Below, piece by piece: positions 24,843-33,255 of a stretch of 38,678 bases of DNA. A model generated the notes under the pieces. The model was given only the letters and a program-made list of their open reading frames with translations, searched no databases and had not been told where the DNA came from. Within the stretch, counting starts at the first letter, position 1. The number at the start of each line of letters is the position of its first letter. The stretch is from Planktothricoides sp. SR001 (lineage in GTDB: Bacteria; Cyanobacteriota; Cyanobacteriia; Cyanobacteriales; Laspinemataceae): the NCBI RefSeq assembly GCF_001276715.1, contig NZ_LIUQ01000012.1, forward strand, positions 99,004 through 137,681, written 5' to 3'. A program made the translations under genes and the position numbers.

Positions 24843-25454
24843 TCAAAATATTTGATTTATTGTACACATTCCTTCTAGACTCTTTTCCCTTAATTCATTT
24901 TTGAAGTGTGCAATTATTTCATAAATTTTATTCATAATAACCTCGCGATTATTCTCCATATTATCTGTCACCAAATATGCCCACTCTTCTTCGAGCAAAT
25001 CTTCTACAAAATTCGAGTATCCTGGGTGAGAGCCATTGTGAAAAGTGACGGGAAGATAGAGTCTATTTGGTGGAGCGTTTTCGTCAAATCCAAATTTTAT
25101 TGCTTCTACGACTAATTTACTTTTTTTGCAAACACCGATAGGAATTATATGATGGCTTTGATAATCATTTATGGTTTTAGTTCCTTTACGTTTGATACTC
25201 TCTAAAATTTTAAGTTCTTCACTACTAAATTTGTCTCTGTTTGATTTAACAAGCATTAAAATAATCATTAACTGGTCAAGGGTGATATTTAAGGTAATTC
25301 CTTTTCTAGCTAAATGTTTTTTGAGACTTAATGTTTCTGATGAGGGCTGCCACGTAGCATAGTAGCTTCCTGGCTGAAGATTAAAATATTTAACCAAAGG
25401 AGAATCTGGGGGAATCCGAAAATCATTAACATCAAAAAAACGAATACCTGACAT
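24843..25454 (-). CDS. AHH-type HNH nuclease
   Basis: 203 residues. The C-terminal half carries the AHH family signature: HH at 101-102 in SHHIIPIGVCKK, the Asn-containing NAPPNRLYLP loop, and H139-H143 in FHNGSHPGYSNF. AHH nucleases are HNH/ENDO-VII-fold DNA or RNA endonucleases, best known as toxin tips of polymorphic toxins. The N-terminal 95 residues hold a leucine-rich helical stretch (LDQLMIILMLVK) of unknown role. The ATG overlaps the stop of the upstream membrane-protein gene (TAATG), so the two are translationally coupled. Whether it is a secreted toxin, a defence effector or a self-regulated nuclease cannot be decided here. Confidence 0.82.
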   Translation of the reverse strand: MSGIRFFDVNDFRIPPDSPLVKYFNLQPGSYYATWQPSSETLSLKKHLARKGITLNITLDQLMIILMLVKSNRDKFSSEELKILESIKRKGTKTINDYQSHHIIPIGVCKKSKLVVEAIKFGFDENAPPNRLYLPVTFHNGSHPGYSNFVEDLLEEEWAYLVTDNMENNREVIMNKIYEIIAHFKNELREKSLEGMCTINQIF

Positions 25455-26122
25455 TAGCGTATCTCCACTCCAAGAAAAATCAAAATGAGCAGGATGAGTT
25501 CTTCTAACTCATCCTCTTCAAACATATCTCGCAGCCGTTGGTCGTATTTCGATCTATCAAACTGCCGAAGTTTACGCACAACATCTTTTTGCTTAGGATT
25601 CAACTTATTTTGTTGATCCATTTGTTCTAATTGTTCTAAATCTTTTTCAAAATCTTTAAGAAGGTCTTCAACCTTCATATTGTTTAACTCACGACGAATA
25701 GTATCTTTTGATGGTCTTCCTGACGGTTTTGGCAGATCGGGAAGCTTGACTCCCGGAGCCCCAATCAGTAAGCCAATCAACCCAATAAAAAAGCCAAACA
25801 TTAACCATGATACAGTAATCCAGATCACGAATGGAAATAAGTACCAATACCATCCAGGATAATAAGGTTCTTCTCCACGAGTTGAACTGAACACTATTCC
25901 AATTACACCAAACAAACAAATTAGGATTGGGAAAGCAACAAATAAACCCAATAAAGAATCTGTTAAATTTGTTCCTGAAGCGGCTCCGCCTGGAATCCCT
26001 GCTATAAATATAATCAAACCCAAGGCTAAAGTTAGACTAATCCAGCTTGTAAGAACTCTGACTGAGAATTTACAGCGATCGTCTAAAGGAATAGGAATGA
26101 TCCAACTAGGAATTTTTTCCAT
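25454..26122 (-). CDS. four-helix membrane protein coupled to the AHH nuclease
   Basis: About 222 residues from ATG 26122 (a GTG three codons earlier also fits). Four hydrophobic segments (ISLTLALGLIIFIAGIPG, LLGLFVAFPILICLFGVIGIV, YWYLFPFVIWITVSWLMFG, FIGLIGLLIGAP) are followed by a cytosolic, highly charged helical tail (about 140-215: DLLKDFEKDLEQLEQMDQQ ... YDQRLRDMFEEDELEEL) ending in a hydrophobic stub. No family recognised. The stop/start overlap with the nuclease gene argues that the two proteins work together; the tail could bind and hold the nuclease at the membrane. This is inference. Confidence 0.75.
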   Translation of the reverse strand: MEKIPSWIIPIPLDDRCKFSVRVLTSWISLTLALGLIIFIAGIPGGAASGTNLTDSLLGLFVAFPILICLFGVIGIVFSSTRGEEPYYPGWYWYLFPFVIWITVSWLMFGFFIGLIGLLIGAPGVKLPDLPKPSGRPSKDTIRRELNNMKVEDLLKDFEKDLEQLEQMDQQNKLNPKQKDVVRKLRQFDRSKYDQRLRDMFEEDELEELILLILIFLGVEIR

Positions 26123-26318
26123 TGTTATCACTTCGTTTTAATAAAAATAATCTCAGGTAGCGGTTTGAGTATTTAGTTGAAATTCCTGTAAGATTATTCA
26201 CAAAAAATACAGTTGATATTTTCTCATTATTTATTAGATAAAAAAGCTTTGTCAACAACAAAAATGTTTTATTTTGCCGCCAATTTGTCCGCCAGTTCAC
26301 TCAAATTTATCTAACTTT

Positions 26319-26348
26319 GTACGAAAATGTACGAAAATGTACGAAAAT
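26319..26348. promoter_or_regulatory. three tandem 10-bp direct repeats (iteron-like) before the STAND gene
   Basis: gtacgaaaat occurs three times head to tail, one helical turn apart, ending 51 bp before ATG 26400 and inside the 277-bp divergent promoter region. The spacing puts all copies on the same face of the helix, which suits cooperative binding. The STAND protein has an N-terminal HTH-like domain that could bind here. Confidence 0.7.
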
Positions 26349-26399
26349 GTTGGCAAATGTGCGCTAGAATACAAAAAAGTCTGTCATATTCTTGATCTG

Positions 26400-27806
26400 A
26401 TGAATATTAAAGAAATGTTAAAATTGGCCGATAACATAGTCTTTACCCAAACGGGTCAGCACCTTGACGATTTGCAAGCCGCGATATTGCAAGGGACGCT
26501 GCAACGTGAGACTTATAAGGAAATCGCTAAAAACTTTGATTTTTCTGAAAGTAGGATTAGGGAAGTAGGAGCGGAATTATGGCAAATACTTTCAGAGGAG
26601 TTGGGGGAAGACGTTAATAAGTCCAATTTTCGATCAACAATGGGCAGGCTGATATTTTCAAATATATCAAAAGAAGTTGGAGCAGTCGGTAGTTTTGAAA
26701 AAGATGTTGTAGCAATTGGTAGTTTTAACATTTGTGGACAAAGTATAAAACCACCAGATATCCCAAATTCACCACAACCAAATCATCCAGAAAAATCTAA
26801 CTCAAAACCATCTCAAACCCCACATCAAGACTTAAGCGAAATGCCAGAGTTAGGGGCTTTTTACAGTCGCACTTCTGAACTGAAAACCCTGAAAACCTGG
26901 ATTTTACAACAACGTTGTCACCTGGCGACAATTACGGGTATCAGCGGCATTGGCAAAACTACTTTAGCGGTGCAACTGGTTCACCAAATCAAAGATGAAT
27001 TTGAATATGTTTTATGGTACAGCTTAGAACTATCCCCGACCTTTGCTGAATTTCAAGATAACTTAATTCAGTTTTTCTCCCAGTCAGAACAACTAGATAC
27101 CCCTCTCAATTACCCTCTGAATAACGGCAAAAGCTTATCCCTGATTAAGTATTTACAAAAATATCGCTGCTTAGTGGTCTTAGATGACTTTCACCACCTT
27201 TTCAGCAGCGGTGAATTCGCCGGAAAATATCAACCCGGTTATGAAGAATATCGCTCATTTTTTAAACAAATCGAACAACTGTCCCATCAAAGTTGCTTAT
27301 TGTTAATCGGTTGGGAACCCGCAGTGGCACTCCCGAAAGTCCCTCAGCCAAAAAATGCTATTTTTTCCTTACAACTCACTGGCTTAGATATTGCGGGTAC
27401 ACAAGACATCCTGAGAGATTACGGATTACCAGAAATCGAAAACTACTCCGCCCTAATTTCCCATTATCAGGGCAATCCCTTATGGTTACAAAGTGTCGCC
27501 CTACAGATTCAAGAGTTGGGGGAATCCGTCACCGATTTATTGCCCGATAATACTATCTTATTGCCGGAAGATTTAAAAGAGATATTAGATCAACAATTTA
27601 ATCGCCTATCGACAATCGAAAAACAAGCGTTATTTTTGCTGGCAAAGGAAAAAGAAGCAGTTAATTTGGCAAGTTTGTTGGAAAAGTCCACCTTAGAAGG
27701 GTTAGATTTATTGAATGCCCTGCAATCTCTATTGCGACGTTGTTTAATTGAAAAAATAGATAATTTTTATACTTTGTCCCCGGTGTTCAGGCAGTATATA
27801 ACCTAA
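26400..27806 (+). CDS. STAND/NB-ARC-type NTPase with N-terminal HTH-like domain, no repeat sensor
   Basis: 468 residues from ATG 26400. The frame is open to 26274, but those 42 codons cross the direct repeats. The N-terminal ~85 residues (MNIKEMLKLADNIVFTQTG, then DDLQAAILQGTL and FDFSESRIREVGAEL) are the HTH-like module common at the front of cyanobacterial NACHT/NB-ARC proteins. A linker leads to the NTPase: Walker A GISGIGKTT (180-188), Walker B CLVVLDDFHHLF (257-268), a sensor-like SCLLLIGWEP and a winged-helix tail ending SLLRRCLIEKIDNFYTLSPV. Relatives usually continue into WD40 or TPR sensor repeats; here the protein stops at 468, just before transposon debris, so the sensor may have been lost. 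It is divergent from the membrane-protein/AHH-nuclease pair. Confidence 0.82.
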   Translation: MNIKEMLKLADNIVFTQTGQHLDDLQAAILQGTLQRETYKEIAKNFDFSESRIREVGAELWQILSEELGEDVNKSNFRSTMGRLIFSNISKEVGAVGSFEKDVVAIGSFNICGQSIKPPDIPNSPQPNHPEKSNSKPSQTPHQDLSEMPELGAFYSRTSELKTLKTWILQQRCHLATITGISGIGKTTLAVQLVHQIKDEFEYVLWYSLELSPTFAEFQDNLIQFFSQSEQLDTPLNYPLNNGKSLSLIKYLQKYRCLVVLDDFHHLFSSGEFAGKYQPGYEEYRSFFKQIEQLSHQSCLLLIGWEPAVALPKVPQPKNAIFSLQLTGLDIAGTQDILRDYGLPEIENYSALISHYQGNPLWLQSVALQIQELGESVTDLLPDNTILLPEDLKEILDQQFNRLSTIEKQALFLLAKEKEAVNLASLLEKSTLEGLDLLNALQSLLRRCLIEKIDNFYTLSPVFRQYIT

Positions 27807-27957
27807 AAATTTGGTTTATAGGAGAAACAGGTTTTTTCGGTATTTAAATCCTAATCAGCCAAATTAATCCTATGCTTATAGCACCCCCGTCCCCCGTCCC
27901 CCGTCTGCACGGGGGCAGGCTGCATGGGGGCAGGCTTCGCGCTGGCGTTGCTACAAA
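27807..27957. other. repeat-rich spacer after the STAND gene
   Basis: Holds a (cccccgt)n run at 27885-27904 and the 22-bp cacgggggcaggctgcatgggg unit (27908-27929). The latter recurs in inverted orientation at 29232-29253 on the far side of the IS630 remnant. No gene. Confidence 0.7.
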
Positions 27958-29010
27958 TACTCAAATACTGCATCTACAGCCTTATGGAGATTAAAATCAT
28001 ACTGGCAGACGTTGCTCTTTTTTGATAGCGTTCTTGATTTTTTGCCACCCATGCTCAATTGGATTTAAGTCAGGAGAATATTGGGGAACGGGGTTCGGAG
28101 GAGAGGGGAGAGACAAGAGAGAAGAGAGAGTTTTCCTCTTTCATAATTCACCTCTTTCATTAGCATCCTGTTGTCTGTAGCAGTAGTTGCCTGTTGCCTG
28201 TTCCCTTTGGTAAAAATAATAATTCACAACCCGCATTCTCAATTAATTCTCTGATTCTTTTTCCTTGATGAAACCGGGCATTATCCATGCCGGATGACTT
28301 GACCTTTTTTGAGATTGGGTAATAACTTTTTTCTAGCCTTTGTCTCAATTACCTGAGATGTAATCTTCAGTACCATTGGTGCCAAAAACTCTTTTTGACA
28401 TAAAGCCCCAATTATGATCTACCGCTGACCGCTTACCGGGCTTTTTGCTATAATATCTTGAGCCTTTTTCATCCCATCCATATTCATAACCTTCATTCCG
28501 CATCAATTCCGCTTTCATCCATGTAAATCAATTGTTCTGGTTCTTCGCGATTTTTTCCAGAAATGCCTTTCTCTCTAATTCATCTCTTTCTTGATAACCA
28601 TAAGTTTTTTTCCGCGTATATCCCAATTTTTTTAGTCCCCTACTAATTGTATGGTGACTGACTCCTCCCCACGGGCTAATTATTTTTGGGTTTTATCTTC
28701 CTGGATCATCGATAAACTTTTTAAATTTATCCCAGTCTGTAATTTTTGAGGGGTGGGGCGGTGGCAGGGCGCCAGCCGAAGCGCCCCTAATCGGTTGCGT
28801 TGACCCAGTTAATTCCCACTGTTTTTTCCATCGATAGTCCAACGGCTAATCGATAACACCAGAATACTTGACTGACTGAGTAGCCTTGTTCTAATAAATT
28901 TAAGGCTCTAATTCGTAAATCTTGAATCTTGACTTAATGGTGTTGCCATTTTTTCGCTTGACTTCGTTTCTTTATGTTACTGGATGTGATTGATACACTT
29001 GATGTCCTGA
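27958..29010 (-). mobile_element. decayed IS630-family transposase
   Basis: Read on the minus strand, the pieces come in IS630 order. First a helix-turn-helix part (YRWKKQWELTGSTQ near 28810-28850, ITDWDKFKKFIDD near 28710-28745). Then SHHTISRGLKKLGYTRKKTYG and YQERDELERKAFLEKIAKNQ (28560-28670), and IYMDESGIDAE followed by YEYGWDEKGSRYY (28450-28540), which carries the first catalytic Asp. Then MDNARFHQGKRIRELIENAG (second Asp, about 28240-28300) and finally YSPDLNPIEHGWQKIKNAIK (third acid, about 28020-28080). Frames change several times and stops interrupt it. A ~115-bp low-complexity insert (28092-28206) separates LLFLPK from PQYSPD. It is not functional. Confidence 0.88.
28092..28206. 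repeat. GA-rich plus TTCACCTCTTT insert in the IS630 gene
   Basis: A purine tract of ggagagag words is followed by ttttcctctttcat, aattcacctctttcat and then caacaggcaac-type repeats. It interrupts the conserved LFLP/PQYSPD junction of the transposase. A sequence of the same make-up interrupts tnpB at 32371-32498. Confidence 0.75.
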
Positions 29011-29191
29011 AGGCTTGTATGTCACTATACCATCGCGAATATAATTGTCATTTTAAGTAGTATTAATTTCAGCGCGATCGTTGTCAATGATTTTAATTTC
29101 ATCCACACCTAAGTAAAGCTCATAAAAAAGCTCATAAAAAAACACTTAGATTCAAATAGATTCAAAAGCCACTGCGGTCTTGGGGCTTGTC

Positions 29192-29328
29192 ACGCCAGTT
29201 GCTCTAGCGCCTACGGAGACCCCAAGTCTGTCCCCATGCAGCCTGCCCCCGTGAAGACGGGGGGCGGCGAACCGGACTGGCTCCTGAGTTTATCGAAGGG
29301 TCTCCGTAGGCGCTAGAGCAACTGGCGT
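29192..29328. repeat. 31-bp perfect inverted repeat, 75-bp interior
   Basis: Left arm 29192-29222 (begins acgccagttgctctagcg) and right arm 29298-29328 are exact reverse complements. The interior holds the 22-bp unit shared with 27908-27929 (inverted) and a tcgaaggg word shared with the repeat after uvrA. It has the shape of a small non-autonomous element (MITE-like). Confidence 0.88.
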
Positions 29329-29409
29329 ACTGACAAAGTGTTATTTTTCTGTTTATTTTTATATTTCTTTTTATGTTTCTTTTTCTGTGCCTCTGTGGTG
29401 AATCTATGA

Positions 29410-29442
29410 AGAAACCCGGTTTCTTCAAGAAACCGGGTTTCT
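29410..29442 (-). terminator. GAAACCCGGTTTC double-palindrome hairpin after ilvB
   Basis: Palindromes 29411-29423 and 29429-29441 are opposite in sense and 5 bp apart, giving a ~15-bp stem. It starts 15 nt after the ilvB stop. It could end transcription or protect the 3' end; there is no T-run. Confidence 0.55.
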
Positions 29443-29456
29443 AAGTTTCTAATTCA

Positions 29457-31337
29457 TTACATCTTCGTGCCACATTCGGGGCAGAAATTATTAGTCGAAA
29501 CGTTTTTCGCGCCGCAATTAGTGCAATAAACTAATTCCGCCGCTTTTTCCCAGGATTTATTTTCTGGTAAACCGAGCATTTGAGCATTGCTCTTCCCAGG
29601 GGCAACCATTGGATAGCAGTTTTCATCTTTTGTCACTTGGACATCAATCACCACCGGGCCATTGTGGGCTAACATATCCGCGATCGCCTGCTTCATTTCC
29701 TCGCGGGTTTTCACCACAACGCCTTTAATCCCATAAGCTTGACAAAGTAGGGGAATATCCGGCATTCCGGCTTCCATATTAGAAGCCACATAACGCTCAC
29801 CATAGAAGGTCTGCTGCCATTGCCGCACCATTCCTTGCCAGCCATTATTTAAAATGACGGTTTTCACATTGATGCCGTAATGCTTCAGAGTGCCCAACTC
29901 CTGAAGATTCATTTGGAAACTGGCATCCCCACTAATACAGATCGTTTCCTCTTCCGGTAAGGCAACTTTGGCGCCCATTGCCGCTGGTACACCATAGCCC
30001 ATTGTCCCCAAACCAGCACTGGAAATCCATTTGCGCGGGCCAAATTTCAAGAATTGCGCCGCCCACATTTGGTGCTGACCCACGTCCGTGGTGTAATAAG
30101 CGTTGGGCGCTTGTTTGCCCAATTCCACCACCACCTCTTGAGGGGAAATGCCGTCTTCCGGATGGGGAACCACTAAGGGATAATCTTGACGCCAGCGATC
30201 GATCCGATCCAACCATGCCTTAGTCCGGGATGGATCCACGGGATCGCCGGTTTCCCGACAACGACGGAGTAAATCAATCAGCACTTGCCGCACGTCGCCC
30301 ACAATGGGTACTTCTGGGGCGCGGTTTTTGCCCACTTCTGCCGGGTCAATATCAATATGAATTACTTTAGCGCGAGAGGCAAACTCATCCAATTTGCCGG
30401 TTACGCGGTCATCAAACCGCGCCCCGATCGCAATTAATAGGTCGCATTCGCTGACGGCAAAGTTAGCATAAGCCGTCCCGTGCATCCCCAGCATATTCAG
30501 GGACAGGGGATGATGTTCGTCAAAAGCCCCTAAACCCATTAAAGTAGTAGTGACCGGGATGTGGAAATGTTCGGCGAGTTCTTGAATTTCCGCATGGGCT
30601 CCAGAGGCGATCGCGCCCCCACCCACATACATCAAAGGCTGCTTACTCTTGCGAATCAGTTGCAATGCTTGATTAATTTGCCGGGGGTTGCCCTTCACCG
30701 TGGGACGATACCCAGGCAACTTAACGCTACCCGGTTCCACGGGCACATAGTCAAATTCTTCTAAACCCACATCTTTGGGCACATCAATCAACACCGGCCC
30801 AGGTCTGCCACTGCTGGCAACATGGAAAGCCTCCGCCACAATTCGGGCCATATCCCGGGGGTCGCGCACCACATAAGAATGCTTGACAATCGGTAGGGTA
30901 ATCCCGTATATATCAGTTTCTTGGAAAGCATCAGTGCCAATAGCCGGACGACCCACCTGACCCGTCACGATCACCATTGGGATCGAGTCCATTTGGGCTG
31001 TGGCAATGCCGGTGACTAAATTAGTCGCCCCAGGGCCGGAAGTGGCAAAACAAACCCCCACTTTCCCGGTGGCACGAGCATAGCCATCCGCTGCGTGAGA
31101 AGCCCCTTGTTCGTGCCGGACTAGGATATGTTGGATGCCTCCAGCGGCTTCGGCTCGATATAATTCATCATAAATTGGTAAAATTGCGCCACCGGGATAA
31201 CCAAAAATATGTTGGACACCGTGACGTCTTAAGCTATCAATCAGGGCATAAGCGCCAGTTTGACGACTGGGCACCCCGATGTTGGTATAATGGGACGCGG
31301 TTTGCGTTGTGATTGGAGATTGGCTTTGGGATAGCAC
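29457..31337 (-). CDS. ilvB: acetolactate synthase large subunit with C-terminal zinc ribbon
   Basis: 626 residues. It condenses two pyruvates (or pyruvate and 2-oxobutyrate) as the first common step of Val/Leu/Ile synthesis, with ThDP, Mg and FAD. The ThDP glutamate is E76 in [18 protein letters not shown]; the ThDP/Mg motif is [14 protein letters not shown] ... LNNGW. After the normal end ([19 protein letters not shown]) comes an extra tail, [16 protein letters not shown] then CPECGTKM, with C605, C608, C619 and C622 forming a CX2C-X10-CX2C zinc ribbon, which is not part of the standard enzyme. The start is GTG 31337 with AGAGG about 8 nt upstream. No small subunit (ilvH) is next to it. It is a single-gene unit bounded by repeats. 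Confidence 0.95.
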   Translation of the reverse strand: MLSQSQSPITTQTASHYTNIGVPSRQTGAYALIDSLRRHGVQHIFGYPGGAILPIYDELYRAEAAGGIQHILVRHEQGASHAADGYARATGKVGVCFATSGPGATNLVTGIATAQMDSIPMVIVTGQVGRPAIGTDAFQETDIYGITLPIVKHSYVVRDPRDMARIVAEAFHVASSGRPGPVLIDVPKDVGLEEFDYVPVEPGSVKLPGYRPTVKGNPRQINQALQLIRKSKQPLMYVGGGAIASGAHAEIQELAEHFHIPVTTTLMGLGAFDEHHPLSLNMLGMHGTAYANFAVSECDLLIAIGARFDDRVTGKLDEFASRAKVIHIDIDPAEVGKNRAPEVPIVGDVRQVLIDLLRRCRETGDPVDPSRTKAWLDRIDRWRQDYPLVVPHPEDGISPQEVVVELGKQAPNAYYTTDVGQHQMWAAQFLKFGPRKWISSAGLGTMGYGVPAAMGAKVALPEEETICISGDASFQMNLQELGTLKHYGINVKTVILNNGWQGMVRQWQQTFYGERYVASNMEAGMPDIPLLCQAYGIKGVVVKTREEMKQAIADMLAHNGPVVIDVQVTKDENCYPMVAPGKSNAQMLGLPENKSWEKAAELVYCTNCGAKNVSTNNFCPECGTKM

Positions 31338-31485
31338 TCCGATTACCTCTTTTCAGTAACTTGGGCTACTCTTTTAATCATGCCTTAATCAGAAAAAATT
31401 TTTTGTTTTATTTTCAGATATTTTCAGAATTTAAAGATTCTTAATTTTGATGCTGAGTCTTGGTGGCGCTGATGGTTGCGTTGCC

Positions 31486-31550
31486 GGTGTAGGGTGTGGG
31501 GCCGCCATCGGTGTAGGGTGTAGGGTGTGGGGTGTGGGGCCGCCATCGGC
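31486..31550. repeat. GTGTAGGG heptamer-type repeat with GCCGCCATCGG units
   Basis: gtgtagg-g/gtgtggg heptamers alternate with gccgccatcgg (31501-31511, 31540-31550 and again to 31559). This is the plus-strand version of the ccctaca repeat before uvrA. Repeated GGG runs give G-quadruplex potential on the plus strand. Confidence 0.85.
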
Positions 31551-31557
31551 CGCCATC

Positions 31558-31646
31558 GGGAAGAGAGGGAAGAGAGGGAAGAGAGGGAAGAGAGGGAAGT
31601 GTGGGAAGAGAGGAGCAGAGGAGCAGAAGAGCAGAGGAGCAGAGGA
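31558..31646. repeat. GGGAAGAGAG minisatellite followed by GAGCAGAG repeats
   Basis: Six 10-bp units (31558-31617, the fifth variant gggaagtgtg) then gagcagag/gagcagaa octamers. It is all-purine or nearly so on the plus strand, hence able to form triplex DNA. Confidence 0.9.
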
Positions 31647-31921
31647 TAATTGATAATTAATAATTATCAATTGTTAATTGTCAATTGTTAATTTTTTCCC
31701 CCCGCTCCTCTGCTCCCCCGCAATTTTGCCCACCGGACATATCTAGCCCATCAACAGGGGTTAACGACAGAAGCGGAAAACTTACCCAATCTTACCCAAA
31801 CTTACTCAAATCGTCAGAAATTTCCTGATCGTTGAGCAAGATTTTTAGAAACTGAATGGTCAATGTGGTCATTAGTTGTGGTAAGATTGGATCTGGTTCA
31901 GCGCGTCGGAATTATGACTCC

Positions 31922-33204
31922 ATGTTATTAGGGTTTAAAACACAACTTAAATTGAATCAAACCCAACGGCAACAACTTGCTCGCCATGCAGGAGTCGCAC
32001 GTCATGCATACAATTGGGGTCATGGTTTGTGTTTAGGGATTTTATCTCATAATACTCATTGTAGCCCCGAAGAAAAAATCAAATTTCCTACAGCCATTGA
32101 CTTACATAAATGGTTAAATAAGCTGGTAAAACCAGAAAGTCCCTGGTACTATGAAGTTTCCAAATGTGCTCCTCAGTACGCTTTACGACATCTTGCCCAA
32201 GGGTGGCAAGATTGCTTTAAAAAAAAGAAAGCTCGACCAAAATTTAAGAAAAAAGGCAGACAGGACAGCTTTACCTTGGATGGGACAATTAAAATCTTAT
32301 CATCAAATAAACTGAAAGTACCAGTTATCGGCTGTCTAAAAACTTATGAAAAGCTGCCGGTCGTTCCCGACCCCAAAAATGAAGGAGAGAGAAGAGAGGA
32401 GAGAGGAGAGAGAATATTTTTCATGGTTCACCTCTTTACTCTTTACTCTTTCATGGTTCACCTCTTTCATGGTTCACCTCTTTCCTCTTTTCTCTAGATG
32501 TTCCCGTTGCCCCCACAGATAAAATAGTCGATGTGGTTGGGATAGATTTGGGGATCAAAGCCCTGGCTACCCTATCAACCGGAGCCAGCATAAAAGGAGA
32601 TGCATCATATAGAAACCAGTCTAAGAAACTGGCACTACTCCAAAGAAAAGTTAGTCGAAAAGTATCGGGGTCAGCCAATCGATATAAAGCTCAAGTAAAA
32701 GTCCAGAGACTTCATAGAAAAATCGCTAATCTCAGAAAAGATACGTTACATAAGTTGACATCACAATTATGCAAGAACCACGCAATTAATGTGATAGAAG
32801 ACCTAAATGTATCAGGGATGTTAGCGAATCATAAATTGGCGAAATCAATCGCCGATATGGGGTTTTATGAGTTGCGGCGACAGATGGAATATAAGAGTGA
32901 ACTTTATGGGTCACAACTCATAATTGTTGACAGGTTTTATCCTTCTAGTAAAACCTGTTCAAACTGTGGGGCAATTAAAGACTCATTACCGTTGTCAGAA
33001 AGAGTATTTTACTGTGAGCATTGTCATTTAAAAATAGACCGAGACTTAAATGCCGCAAGAAATCTCGAAAAAATAGGTCGAGCTACGGCCAAATCTACGC
33101 CTGTGGACAATTTGGAGCCGACTCCGTTGGTAGAAGCAGGAAGTAAAACCAACTCAAACGTAGTAAAAATCAAGCTTTCAGACTTGATGAGTAAGTTTGG
33201 GTAA
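31922..33204 (+). pseudogene. tnpB: disrupted TnpB (IS200/IS605/IS607-type RNA-guided nuclease)
   Basis: From ATG 31922: MLLGFKTQLKLNQTQRQQLA and RHAYNWG start an OrfB/TnpB. The frame then runs into ~125 bp of GA-rich/TTCACCTCTTT sequence (32371-32498) that ends in a stop, and coding resumes at VPVAPTDKIVDVVGIDLGIK (about 32500). The second part has the RuvC acids in VVGIDLGIKALATL, VIEDLNVSGM and IDRDLNAARNL, and the zinc finger CSNCGA ... CEHC. The catalytic centre is therefore intact, but the wedge region is replaced, so the protein is not made whole. No tnpA is adjacent here; an IS607-type tnpA relic is at 38.1 kb. Confidence 0.92.
32371..32498. repeat. GA-rich plus TTCACCTCTTT insert in tnpB
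   Basis: A purine tract (gagagaagagaggagagagg words) is followed by three copies of tcatggttcacctcttt (32421-32437, 32451-32467, 32467-32483) and tttcctcttttctc. The purine tract and the closing ctcttttctct are near-complementary, so the whole insert can fold back. Confidence 0.85.
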
Positions 33205-33255
33205 GTTTTATCTAGCGGATAATCGAGTTATTCTATCTTGACAATTGCCCTTCCC

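Larger units (their letters stand above)
29011..29456. other. 446-bp spacer between the IS630 remnant and ilvB
   Basis: No intact gene. Minus-strand fragments such as YLGVDEIKIIDNDRAEI (about 29075-29125) look like an old coding remnant I cannot name. The direct repeat agctcataaaaa occurs twice at 29117-29143. The 31-bp inverted repeat and the ilvB-end hairpin are listed separately. Confidence 0.5.
31338..31921. other. 584-bp spacer between ilvB and tnpB
   Basis: No gene. It holds the minisatellites listed separately (31486-31550, 31558-31646), an AT-rich inverted motif (gataattaataattatcaattgttaattgtcaatt, 31645-31690, quoted only in part as ttgataattaataattat), and the directly repeated word cttaccca at 31781-31800. 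Confidence 0.6.

Noticed and set aside
31431-31670. Open frames on both strands in the minisatellite region
   Set aside because: Their peptides are pure repeats (LFPLFPLFP, RGKRGKRGK) with no start signals.
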